The notes beneath the pieces are model-generated. The model made no database searches. It was not told where the DNA came from and saw only the letters and a list, made by a program, of their open reading frames with translations. The position numbers were made by a program, and so were the translations under genes. A stretch of DNA of 14,748 nt from CAZUUO01 sp964622665 (GTDB lineage: Bacteria; Patescibacteriota; Patescibacteriia; Magasanikbacterales; GCA-002688135). Shown piece by piece: positions 6,823-13,191 of the stretch; positions within the stretch are counted from its first letter, which is position 1; every line of letters starts with the position of its first letter. The stretch lies in contig CAZUUO010000018.1 of NCBI GenBank assembly GCA_964622665.1, positions 1 through 14,748 on the forward strand, given 5' to 3'.

Positions 6823-6831
6823 TGCTATGGT
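6823..6831 (+). promoter_or_regulatory. Possible extended -10 promoter of pyrG
   Basis: TGCTATGGT (6823-6831) is an extended -10 box that lies 11 nt before the pyrG ATG. No -35 match is evident at the right distance. It would again give a leader of only about 5 nt. An A-run (6832-6840) fills the space before the start codon. Confidence 0.4.
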
Positions 6832-6842
6832 AAAAAAAAACT

Positions 6843-8471
6843 ATGAAACACAAATTCATCTTTGTGGTGGGGGGAGTATTATCAGGGGTAGGAAAAGGAA
6901 CAACAACGGCATCCATCGGCCTACTCTTAAAAGATCGGGGATATAAAGTGACTGCGATGAAAATTGACCCGTACTTAAACATTGATGCGGGAACGATGAA
7001 TCCGGTAGAGCATGGAGAAGTATATGTAACTAAGGACGGATTAGAGTGTGACCAGGATTTGGGGAATTATGAACGGTTTATTGATTTGGAATTGACCAGA
7101 GAAAATTACATGACGGCAGGACAGGTTTTTCAGACAGTGCTCGACAAAGAACGTGCCCTTCATTATGGTGGCAAATGTGTGGAAATGGTACCACATATTC
7201 CTGATGAGATATTGTCACGTATTCATCGTGCCGCAGAAAAAGACCAGGCAGATGTGACCTTGGTTGAAGTGGGGGGAACGGTTGGTGAATACCAAAACAT
7301 GCTATTTTTAGAGGCAGCTCGTCTCCTCAAATTAAAACAACCGCATGATGTGGTATTTGTATTGGTGAGTTATTTGCCTGTTCCACCAAGTATTGGAGAG
7401 ATGAAAACCAAACCAACACAATATGCGGTGCGATCCCTGAATGCTGTTGGAATTCAGCCTGACTTTATTGTGGCACGCTCAGAACACGAACTCGATGATC
7501 CACGCAAAGAAAAAATGTCGATACACTGTAATGTCACGCCTGACTGCATTATTCCGGCACCCAACGTGGAATCTATTTATGAAGTGCCCCTCAATTTTGC
7601 ACGGGTGCGTTTCACAGAAAAAATACTAGAGAAACTAGGGTTAGAAGAACGTGACGGTAGTATGACCGCGTATCGTGAACTCGTCGCTCGTATTAAAACA
7701 CCAACGCGTGCGGTGAAAATAGCGGTGGTGGGAAAATATTTTGGAAGTGGTGGATATATTTTAAAAGATGCCTACATTTCAATTATTGAGAGTATCAAAC
7801 ATGCGGCGTGGCATTTTCATGCGCGTCCCGACATTGAATGGTTACATGCCGAACATTTTGACGATGGTGCACATTTGGATGAATTGAAACATGTCGATGG
7901 TATTTTAATCCCCGGAGGTTTTGGCGCGCGTGGTATACAAGGGAAATTAAATGTAATCCAATATGCGCGAGAACATAATATTCCGCTTTTTGGAATTTGT
8001 TATGGTATGCAATTGATGGTAATTGAAACCGCGCGAAATATCCTCAAACTCCGTGATGCTCATACAACGGAGATTGACGAAACAACAACACATCCAGTTG
8101 TGCATATCTTGCCCGAACAGGAAATGTTGCTCCACGAACATAATATGGGTGGCACGATGCGCCTGGGCAGTTATCCTTGTCAGTTAGAAGTTGGTTCAAA
8201 GGCACAGTGTGCATATGGTAGGGAAGTTGTGGAGGAACGTCATCGTCACCGCTACGAGGTAAATACTGAGTATGAAGATCAACTAGTGCAAGCAGGTTTA
8301 CGATTTAGTGGGAGATTTTTTGAAAAAAATCTCCCTGAAATTGTAGAACATGTCACACACCCATTTTTTGTTGGTGTGCAATTCCATCCTGAATTTCAAA
8401 CTCGCCCCCTAAAACCACACCCACTCTTCCGTGCATTTATTGAAAGTGCATTACTGAAAACAAACAAATAA
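6843..8471 (+). CDS. pyrG: CTP synthase
   Basis: PyrG makes CTP from UTP, ATP and glutamine in the cytoplasm. The 542 residues match the family length. The synthetase domain opens with the P-loop GGVLSGVGKGTTTAS (10-24), then MKIDPYLNIDAGTMNP and HGEVYVTKDG, and VEVGGTVGE (141-149). The glutaminase domain (about 292-540) has IPGGFGARG (356-364), nucleophile Cys386 in GICYGMQ, the ERHRHRYEVN segment (465-474) and the His515/Glu517 pair in VQFHPEF. Several usually strict positions differ: SGVGKGT instead of SSLGKGI, GICYGMQ instead of GICLGMQ, YGGKCVEMVPHIPDEI where most enzymes have a TVQxIPHxTDEI block, and GSGGYILKDAY in the linker to the glutaminase domain. All catalytic residues I can place are kept, so an active enzyme is expected. 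It stands alone between divergent era and convergent rpmA. Confidence 0.96.
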   Translation: MKHKFIFVVGGVLSGVGKGTTTASIGLLLKDRGYKVTAMKIDPYLNIDAGTMNPVEHGEVYVTKDGLECDQDLGNYERFIDLELTRENYMTAGQVFQTVLDKERALHYGGKCVEMVPHIPDEILSRIHRAAEKDQADVTLVEVGGTVGEYQNMLFLEAARLLKLKQPHDVVFVLVSYLPVPPSIGEMKTKPTQYAVRSLNAVGIQPDFIVARSEHELDDPRKEKMSIHCNVTPDCIIPAPNVESIYEVPLNFARVRFTEKILEKLGLEERDGSMTAYRELVARIKTPTRAVKIAVVGKYFGSGGYILKDAYISIIESIKHAAWHFHARPDIEWLHAEHFDDGAHLDELKHVDGILIPGGFGARGIQGKLNVIQYAREHNIPLFGICYGMQLMVIETARNILKLRDAHTTEIDETTTHPVVHILPEQEMLLHEHNMGGTMRLGSYPCQLEVGSKAQCAYGREVVEERHRHRYEVNTEYEDQLVQAGLRFSGRFFEKNLPEIVEHVTHPFFVGVQFHPEFQTRPLKPHPLFRAFIESALLKTNK

Positions 8472-8479
8472 AGAGAAAT

Positions 8480-8508
8480 AAAAAAACCGCCCAAAAGGCG
8501 ATTTTTTT
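8480..8508. terminator. Bidirectional terminator between pyrG and rpmA
   Basis: A-run and CGCC (8489-8492) pair with GGCG (8497-8500) and the seven Ts at 8502-8508, with loop CAAA and one mismatch below the GC core. The T run serves the plus-strand pyrG transcript and the A run serves rpmA. The rpmA stop codon (8507-8509) lies in the T run. Confidence 0.75.
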
Positions 8509-8779
8509 AGATAACGTGTACGAATGTGCGAGGAAGAAGTTTACCATTGTATCGGCGAACTTTTGAAGTGGTAAATGATACCTTTCCTTCTTTCATTGCC
8601 AAGATGGTGTCATCTTTACCGCGTTTTACATTTTTACCAGGGTAAATACGTGTGCCGCGTTGACGGACGATCACGTTGCCGATTCCTGCTACTTCACCGT
8701 CAGCGATCTTCACCCCAAGATATTTTGGTTGTGAATCTCGACCAAGGGAGGTCGAACCGGCGCTCTTTTTTGTTGCCAT
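8507..8779 (-). CDS. rpmA: 50S ribosomal protein bL27
   Basis: bL27 sits near the peptidyl-transferase centre, where its N-terminal tail reaches toward the tRNA acceptor ends. The 90-residue protein has the diagnostic order MATKKSAGSTSLGRDS (the usual form is AHKKGGGSTxNGRDS), LGVKIADGE, GNVIVRQRGTRIYPG and GKDDTILAMKEGKV. There is no Firmicutes-type N-terminal extension for cleavage. The GGG of the tail is replaced by SAG, a modest change in a normally conserved stretch. rplU (bL21), usually the upstream partner, is not adjacent; the gene stands alone with a strong promoter and, uniquely here, a leader of about 30 nt without Shine-Dalgarno. Confidence 0.95.
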   Translation of the reverse strand: MATKKSAGSTSLGRDSQPKYLGVKIADGEVAGIGNVIVRQRGTRIYPGKNVKRGKDDTILAMKEGKVSFTTSKVRRYNGKLLPRTFVHVI

Positions 8780-8818
8780 AGTAGGAGTCCAGAAATAATT
8801 GTTGAAATTTGTGAGATT

Positions 8819-8848
8819 ATTGTAGCTTTTTTACTATCAAACTGTCAA
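8819..8848 (-). promoter_or_regulatory. Promoter of rpmA
   Basis: On the minus strand TTGACA (revcomp of 8843-8848), an 18-bp spacer and TACAAT (revcomp of 8819-8824). Thirty-nine nt separate the -10 box from the ATG, so the mRNA should have a leader of about 32 nt. It is the closest match to the bacterial consensus in the window, as expected for a ribosomal protein gene. Confidence 0.75.
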
Positions 8849-8907
8849 GCTCAGAAAGTGGAGAAAAATAAGGCATATTTCGGCACTTTTGGATAAATTC
8901 CACAGAA

Positions 8908-8937
8908 TTGACAAAAAATATCAACTCATAGTAAACT
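8908..8937 (+). promoter_or_regulatory. Promoter of the NifU-like gene
   Basis: Consensus TTGACA (8908-8913), an 18-bp spacer and TAAACT (8932-8937), 16 nt before the ATG at 8954. The predicted leader is about 10 nt. It is back to back with the rpmA promoter across the 174-nt intergenic region 8780-8953. Confidence 0.55.
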
Positions 8938-8953
8938 AGTCACATAATAAACT

Positions 8954-9337
8954 ATGACACTAAACGAAAAAGTTGAACAATGTTTAGAGGGTATTCGACC
9001 AGCTCTTGCTATGCATGAGGGAAATGTCGAATTAGTGAGTATTGATGAGGAACAAGGGATTGTAACGGTAAATTTCCTCGGGGGATGTAAGGGATGTCCC
9101 ATGTCACAAGTCACCCTCAAAATGGGTATTGAAGCAGAGATATTGGCAAAAGTACCTGAAATCAATGAAGTCCGCGCTGTGGGTGTGGATGAAGCCTTTA
9201 ATGAGGAAGGTGAGGGTTGTGGGTGTGGTGATGAACATGGTGAGGAAGAAGGGTGCTGCAATGACGATGATTCTTGGTTTAAAGAACTACTCGCAACCGA
9301 GAAAAAAGAAGAAGGTGAAGAGAAAACTGACAAGTAA
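8954..9337 (+). CDS. NifU-like Fe-S scaffold domain protein with cysteine/acid-rich tail
   Basis: Residues about 5-78 form a NifU C-terminal-type domain (Nfu): IRPALAMHEGNVELVSI, a VTVNF strand, then GGCKGCPMSQVTLKMGIE with the C-x2-C pair Cys45/Cys48, and VPEINEVRAV. In Nfu proteins these cysteines from two subunits hold a [4Fe-4S] cluster for delivery to target enzymes. After the domain comes an unusual tail (about 80-127) with CGCG (Cys89, Cys91), a histidine, CC (Cys101, Cys102) and long runs of Glu, Asp and Lys. This tail is not part of standard Nfu proteins. The gene is monocistronic: own promoter, and a terminator whose stem overlaps its last codons. Cluster carrier function is inferred from the family; the role of the tail is unknown. 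Confidence 0.87.
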   Translation: MTLNEKVEQCLEGIRPALAMHEGNVELVSIDEEQGIVTVNFLGGCKGCPMSQVTLKMGIEAEILAKVPEINEVRAVGVDEAFNEEGEGCGCGDEHGEEEGCCNDDDSWFKELLATEKKEEGEEKTDK

Positions 9338-9350
9338 GTTGTCAGTTTTT
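9323..9350 (+). terminator. Terminator overlapping the end of the NifU-like gene
   Basis: Perfect 11-bp stem AAAACTGACAA (9323-9333) / TTGTCAGTTTT (9339-9349) with 5-nt loop GTAAG and a T-rich 3' side. The stop codon TAA (9335-9337) lies inside the loop, so the last codons (K-T-D-K) form the 5' arm. Confidence 0.85.
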
Positions 9351-9365
9351 ATTTTGTGGGGGTTT

Positions 9366-9374
9366 TGATATACT
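9366..9374 (+). promoter_or_regulatory. Extended -10 promoter of the mraY operon (leaderless-type)
   Basis: TGATATACT (9366-9374) is a strong extended -10 box 10 nt before the ATG at 9385. A poor -35 (TTTTTA, 9346-9351) overlaps the T tract of the preceding terminator. The predicted transcript starts about 4 nt before the start codon. Confidence 0.6.
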
Positions 9375-9384
9375 AGAAATAGCT

Positions 9385-9747
9385 ATGGAGATATTGTGGT
9401 ATAAAATAAAGAGATTTTTGTTTAACCCTTGGGTGTTTGGTATTTTGGCGGTAACTACTGCCACCAACTTTTTTTTGTGGTATTACGCGGTTACGCACTT
9501 TTCAAACGAAACCCAACTATTATTTTTACGCTATTCAGTGGGAGTGGGAGTTGATTTTGTGGGTAATCCAAGAATTTTATTTCTGTTTCCTTCAATCTCA
9601 ACCGCGGTCACCGCGCTCTTTGCGGTACTCGCTTATGTACTATTTGAAAAAGCAAAACTAACCGCGATTGCAATCTGTGGTATGGCGTGGGTAGTAGCAA
9701 GTTATAATGTTATAGCGTTGTTATTGGCAGTTTCACTAAATATTTAA
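9385..9747 (+). CDS. Three-helix membrane protein at the head of the mraY operon (unknown function)
   Basis: I do not recognise a family. The 120-residue protein has a basic amphipathic start (WYKIKRFLF), then three hydrophobic segments at about residues 17-36, 68-87 and 91-116. Between the first two is a loop region (about 37-67) with LRYSVGVGVDFVGNP. The arrangement of a basic start, three helices and very short loops predicts a small integral membrane protein with no large soluble domain. It is the first gene after an extended -10 promoter and ends 5 nt before mraY, so it is translated from the same mRNA as the lipid I/II enzymes. That position suggests an accessory role in cell-wall synthesis or division, or simply co-transcription; no catalytic motif is visible. 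Confidence 0.65.
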   Translation: MEILWYKIKRFLFNPWVFGILAVTTATNFFLWYYAVTHFSNETQLLFLRYSVGVGVDFVGNPRILFLFPSISTAVTALFAVLAYVLFEKAKLTAIAICGMAWVVASYNVIALLLAVSLNI

Positions 9748-9752
9748 TTGGT

Positions 9753-10784
9753 ATGGTTATTAGCACACTCGTTTCTTTGTTTGTATATGCATCAGCTGCA
9801 TGTATATTTGCATTTATATGGGCACCACTCCTCATTAAAACCCTGACGAAATTAAAGATGGGAAAATCAATTCGACTTGCTTCTGAAACGCCAGTTTTTG
9901 CAACGATGCATGCTAAAAAACAAGGAACACCAACGATGGGAGGAATTTTAGTGTGGGCAACGGTAGTGGTATTTACACTAGTGCCATTATTATTTGCAAA
10001 TTATATACCTGGATTTTTTTCACGAAATGAAACCTTACTCCCGCTCGGCGCGCTGATTGCGAGTGCGTTTGTTGGGTTACTTGATGATTATTTGAATGTG
10101 CGTCGTATCGGCGCGCATGGTGGCGGTATTCGAGGCAGACATCGTTTGTTACTGTACACGCTCATCGCGATAATCGGTGCACTGTGGTTTTTTATAAAAT
10201 TAGAGTGGGATGTTATACGCATTCCTTTTGTGGGAATTATTGATTTGGGCTGGTACTACGTTCCATTTTTTGTGTTAACCATTGTAGCAACATCTTTTTC
10301 AACCAACGAAGCTGATGGACTTGATGGTTTGGCGGGCGGATTGTTACTTGCTGCCTATGCAGCATATGGAGCTATCGCCTTTGCACAGGGTAAGTATGAT
10401 CTAGCAACATTTTGTGCCGTAATTGCAGGAGCACTTCTCGCATTTCTATGGTACAACATCAATCCGGCACGATTTTTTATGGGGGACACCGGCGCAATGT
10501 CGTTGGGGGTAACCTTGGGAATAGTCGCAATGTTAACTAACTATCCGCTCCTTCTTCCGATAATCTGTTTTCCATTTTTACTTGAGTCATTGTCAGTTAT
10601 TATCCAACTCACTTCAAAAAAATTACGAAAGGGAAAACGCGTGTTTAAGAGCGCACCAATTCATCATCACTTTGAAGCAATTGGATGGACTGAACCACAA
10701 ATCGTTATGCGATTTTGGATGATTGCGGGTGTGTGCGCGGTGTTGGGAGTCGCGATAGCGCTCACCGACATGCTGGCTTACTAA
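9753..10784 (+). CDS. mraY: Phospho-N-acetylmuramoyl-pentapeptide-transferase
   Basis: MraY transfers phospho-MurNAc-pentapeptide from UDP to undecaprenyl phosphate in the cytoplasmic membrane, giving lipid I. The 343-residue protein has about ten hydrophobic segments. Family motifs are GTPTMGGIL (58-66), the Asp111-Asp112 pair in LLDDYLNV, NEADGLDGLAGG (185-196), NPARFFMGDTGAMSLG (237-252) and APIHHHFE (301-308), the last typical of MraY rather than WecA/TagO-type transferases. In the fourth loop the usual NAVNLTDGLDGLA reads FSTNEADGLDGLA: the first asparagine is lost but the second Asn and the catalytic Asp remain. It is followed 9 nt later by ftsW. The start follows the three-helix gene by 5 nt with no Shine-Dalgarno. 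Confidence 0.95.
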   Translation: MVISTLVSLFVYASAACIFAFIWAPLLIKTLTKLKMGKSIRLASETPVFATMHAKKQGTPTMGGILVWATVVVFTLVPLLFANYIPGFFSRNETLLPLGALIASAFVGLLDDYLNVRRIGAHGGGIRGRHRLLLYTLIAIIGALWFFIKLEWDVIRIPFVGIIDLGWYYVPFFVLTIVATSFSTNEADGLDGLAGGLLLAAYAAYGAIAFAQGKYDLATFCAVIAGALLAFLWYNINPARFFMGDTGAMSLGVTLGIVAMLTNYPLLLPIICFPFLLESLSVIIQLTSKKLRKGKRVFKSAPIHHHFEAIGWTEPQIVMRFWMIAGVCAVLGVAIALTDMLAY

Positions 10785-10793
10785 TTCAATTCT

Positions 10794-11903
10794 ATGAGGG
10801 GGACGTATATCGATCGTTGGTTTCTCTATCTGCTTATTGCAATTGTTATTTTTGGCGTTATTATGTTGACGTCAGCAACATTGCCCATTGGATTTGAACG
10901 ATATGGCGATAGCTACTATTTTTTAAAAAGTCACATCTTGAAAGGTTTAATTCCCGGCGCCATAGGTGCAGTGCTTGCATATCGATACGCACGATTTTTG
11001 ATTTCAGTACCCGCATCAACCTACTTCATTGCGACGATTGTATTATTGGGTCTTGTGTTTATTCCAGGAGTTGCAGCTGACTTTGGTACCACGCGTAGTT
11101 GGATTCAGTTGGGCCCGATTTCAGCGCAGCCAGCAGAATTTGCGAAATTGACATTCATATTAATGCTCTCATTGTCACTTGCTAAAAAGCCAGTGGAAGA
11201 TAGACAGGATTTTCATAAAGGATTTTTACCGTTTGTCGTTTCCTTCGGTGTTATTGCGGGATTGCTTATTGTGCAGCCTGACGTAGGAACGCTGATCATT
11301 TTTAGTTTTATTGCGATTTCGGTGTATACCGCACTTGGCCTCACTGCAAAACACGCTGCATATATGTGTAGCGCAGCGCTGGTTGCAATTGTAGCTTTAA
11401 TTGCGGCAGCACCATATCGATTAGCGCGGTTCCTTTCATTTCTTGATCCGCACAGTGATGTGCAAGGGGCAAGTTATCAATTGTACCAAGCATTACTGGG
11501 AATTGGTTCAGGAGGAATGTTGGGTTTGGGGTTAGGACATTCACGTCAAAAGTTTTTGTATCTTCCTGAAGTAAGTTCAGATTCGGTATTTGCAGTAATT
11601 GGGGAGGAACTAGGTTTTATAATTTCTGTAGTTTTTATATTATTGGTTGTAGCATTCACCTTGCGGGGATTAAAATTAGCGGTCAGAACACGGAATGAAA
11701 CAGCAAGTGCGGTGATGACGGGAATTATGGCGTGGTATTTTGGACAAAGCTTTGTAAATATTGGCGCCATCATTGGGTTAATTCCGTTAACGGGTGTGCC
11801 GCTGCCACTTATTAGTCACGGGGGAAGTGCAACAGTATCATTATTAACCGCGTTTGGCTTATTACTAGCACTCAGTAATGGTGAACAAGAAAAAGAAGTA
11901 TGA
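10794..11903 (+). CDS. ftsW: FtsW/RodA-type lipid II polymerase (FtsW by context)
   Basis: A SEDS-family peptidoglycan glycosyltransferase that polymerises lipid II at the division site with a partner class B PBP. The 369 residues carry about ten membrane helices and the SEDS signatures: RSWIQLGPISAQPAEFAK (101-118), the catalytic-aspartate segment QPDVGT (161-166, Asp163), YQALLGIGSGG (231-241), GLGLGHSRQK, and YLPEVSSDSVFAVIGEELG (256-274). It finishes with VPLPLISHGGS (335-345), where the usual tyrosine before GGS is histidine. Position between mraY and murG is the dcw arrangement and favours FtsW over RodA. Its TGA stop overlaps the murG start as ATGA (11900-11903), so the two are translationally coupled. 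Confidence 0.92.
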   Translation: MRGTYIDRWFLYLLIAIVIFGVIMLTSATLPIGFERYGDSYYFLKSHILKGLIPGAIGAVLAYRYARFLISVPASTYFIATIVLLGLVFIPGVAADFGTTRSWIQLGPISAQPAEFAKLTFILMLSLSLAKKPVEDRQDFHKGFLPFVVSFGVIAGLLIVQPDVGTLIIFSFIAISVYTALGLTAKHAAYMCSAALVAIVALIAAAPYRLARFLSFLDPHSDVQGASYQLYQALLGIGSGGMLGLGLGHSRQKFLYLPEVSSDSVFAVIGEELGFIISVVFILLVVAFTLRGLKLAVRTRNETASAVMTGIMAWYFGQSFVNIGAIIGLIPLTGVPLPLISHGGSATVSLLTAFGLLLALSNGEQEKEV

Positions 11904-12988
11904 AAAAAATATTATATTCTGGTGGGGGAACGTTAGGTCCTGTTATGCCGCTTCTGGCGATTGCCGATGAATTACGTAAAAAGAATCCTGAGATAGTGCA
12001 AACCTTTGTGGGAACACCGCAGGGGATCGAGGAGGCGTACGTACGTGCACACAAGCTCCCGTTTCAATCATTGATAAGCGCGAAGCTCCATCGCTATGGC
12101 ACACTGAAAAATATTGTGCAACCGGTTATTTTTTTTGCATCATTAGTACACGCATTTCAAATAATTAAAAAAGAAAAACCAAGTCTTCTCATTACAGCTG
12201 GTGGGTATGTGAGTGTCCCACTTCATCTTGTTGCTCGGGTATTGGGTATTCCCACCATGGTTCATTTGCAAGATTTTGAAATTGGACTAGCAAATAAAAT
12301 CATGCTCCCCTTTGCATCGTGTGCAACGGGCACATTTAAAGAAACGGTAGCTCAAGCTGCTCGATACCATGTACACCACACCGGTAATCCGATTCGTCCG
12401 ATATTATTACAGGGTGATCATGATCGTGCCGTCGCGCGCTTTCATTTAGATCCCGACAAAAAAACCGTTCTTATGTTTGGTGGAGGAACAGGTGCTCTGC
12501 GACTCAATATGATGATTGCAGAAATTGCACCAGCACTCACCAAAGATTTTCAAATCATCCACATCACCGGCACCGGAAAAAATACTGCCGTGCCGCGATT
12601 TACTGCGCAGCAAGAAGAAAATAAAAAACATTATCATGTTCACGAGTTTTTAATGGATGAAGAAATGGCAGACGCCTATGCAGTTGCCGATCTCGTGGTT
12701 GCCCGTGCAGGACTTTCAAGTATTTCTGAAATTGCGTCATTACAGAAGGCAGCAATTTTGGTACCAATGCCATCGTCACATCAAGAGTATAACGCTCAGT
12801 ATGTGGTGAGTAAGGATGCAGCAGTGCTGTGTGAGGAACATGAGGGTCACGAACAACTCAAAGGAATGATTACTGAGCTGTTACATGATGATGCAAAGCG
12901 CACGTTATTGGCATATCATGGCCAGGACGTAAACAGTAAGCATGCAAACGAAGCAGTACGAGCAGTAATTATAAACCTATTACAATAA
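11900..12988 (+). CDS. murG: MurG-type lipid II synthase (UDP-GlcNAc:lipid I transferase)
   Basis: MurG adds GlcNAc to lipid I on the cytoplasmic face of the membrane. The 362-residue GT-B protein has GGYVSVP (101-107), GNPIR (162-166), the second-domain loop GGGTGALRLN (194-203), ADLVVARAGLSSISEIA (263-279) and HQEYNA (294-299), the expected order for MurG. Two usual features are altered. The first glycine loop reads GGGTLGPVMPLLA (8-20) instead of GGTGGHVFPALA, so the conserved histidine is proline. The HEQN motif reads HLQD (122-125). These changes may be normal for this lineage but would matter for acceptor binding or catalysis. It is coupled to ftsW by a 4-nt overlap and ends the operon just before a terminator. 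Confidence 0.92.
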   Translation: MKKILYSGGGTLGPVMPLLAIADELRKKNPEIVQTFVGTPQGIEEAYVRAHKLPFQSLISAKLHRYGTLKNIVQPVIFFASLVHAFQIIKKEKPSLLITAGGYVSVPLHLVARVLGIPTMVHLQDFEIGLANKIMLPFASCATGTFKETVAQAARYHVHHTGNPIRPILLQGDHDRAVARFHLDPDKKTVLMFGGGTGALRLNMMIAEIAPALTKDFQIIHITGTGKNTAVPRFTAQQEENKKHYHVHEFLMDEEMADAYAVADLVVARAGLSSISEIASLQKAAILVPMPSSHQEYNAQYVVSKDAAVLCEEHEGHEQLKGMITELLHDDAKRTLLAYHGQDVNSKHANEAVRAVIINLLQ

Positions 12989-13019
12989 AAAAAGCACCGC
13001 GAAAGCGATGCGTTTTTTT
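12986..13019. terminator. Bidirectional terminator between murG and tRNA-Lys
   Basis: A run of As, then GCA-C-CGC (12994-13000), loop GAAA, GCG-A-TGC (13005-13011) and seven Ts (13013-13019). The stem has one internal mismatch and a stable GAAA tetraloop. The T run ends the murG operon; the A run on the left gives a T run for the minus-strand tRNA, whose 3' end abuts the structure directly. Confidence 0.88.
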
Positions 13020-13090
13020 GGGTCGGCTGGGGCTCGAACCCAGAACTCTCAGCTTAAAAGGCTGATACTCTACCATTGAGTTACCGACCC
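13019..13090 (-). tRNA. tRNA-Lys (anticodon UUU)
   Basis: The minus strand folds as a full cloverleaf of 72 nt including discriminator A (position 13019). Acceptor GGGTCGG pairs perfectly with CCGACCC. The D arm is ACTC/GAGT with a short AATGGTA loop. The anticodon arm is TCAGC/GCTGA with loop CTTTTAA (anticodon TTT). The variable region is GAGTT, and the T arm CTGGG/CCCAG has loop TTCGAGC. No CCA is encoded, so it must be added after transcription. It is transcribed opposite to the flanking cell-wall genes from its own promoter. Confidence 0.96.
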
Positions 13091-13105
13091 GAAATGAACG
13101 CTGTT

Positions 13106-13134
13106 ATAATACAAAATACTGGAAACTTTGTAAA
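13106..13134 (-). promoter_or_regulatory. Promoter of tRNA-Lys
   Basis: On the minus strand TTTACA (revcomp of 13129-13134), a 17-bp spacer and TATTAT (revcomp of 13106-13111). The predicted start is around 13099, about 8 nt upstream of the mature tRNA 5' end. Confidence 0.72.
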
Positions 13135-13153
13135 GTGTGGACAGTGCTTCATT

Positions 13154-13181
13154 TTGTATATTTGCGTGACTTTGGTAGGAT
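13154..13181 (+). promoter_or_regulatory. Possible promoter of the GT2 gene (leaderless-type)
   Basis: TAGGAT (13176-13181) lies 10 nt before the ATG at 13192, with a weak TTGTAT (13154-13159) 16 bp upstream. The -10 position fits the pattern at era and the ZIP gene. It also argues for ATG 13192 as the start, rather than a GTG at 13135. Confidence 0.45.
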
Positions 13182-13191
13182 AGATACACCT

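Noticed and set aside
11901..11903. UGA-as-glycine genetic code (as in Gracilibacteria/SR1)
   Set aside because: ftsW ends at TGA in a standard ATGA overlap, and no in-frame TGA is needed anywhere to complete a gene.
13135..13191. GTG at 13135 as the start of the GT2 gene
   Set aside because: It would add 19 residues before the canonical first strand and run through the likely promoter; ATG 13192 fits family and promoter.
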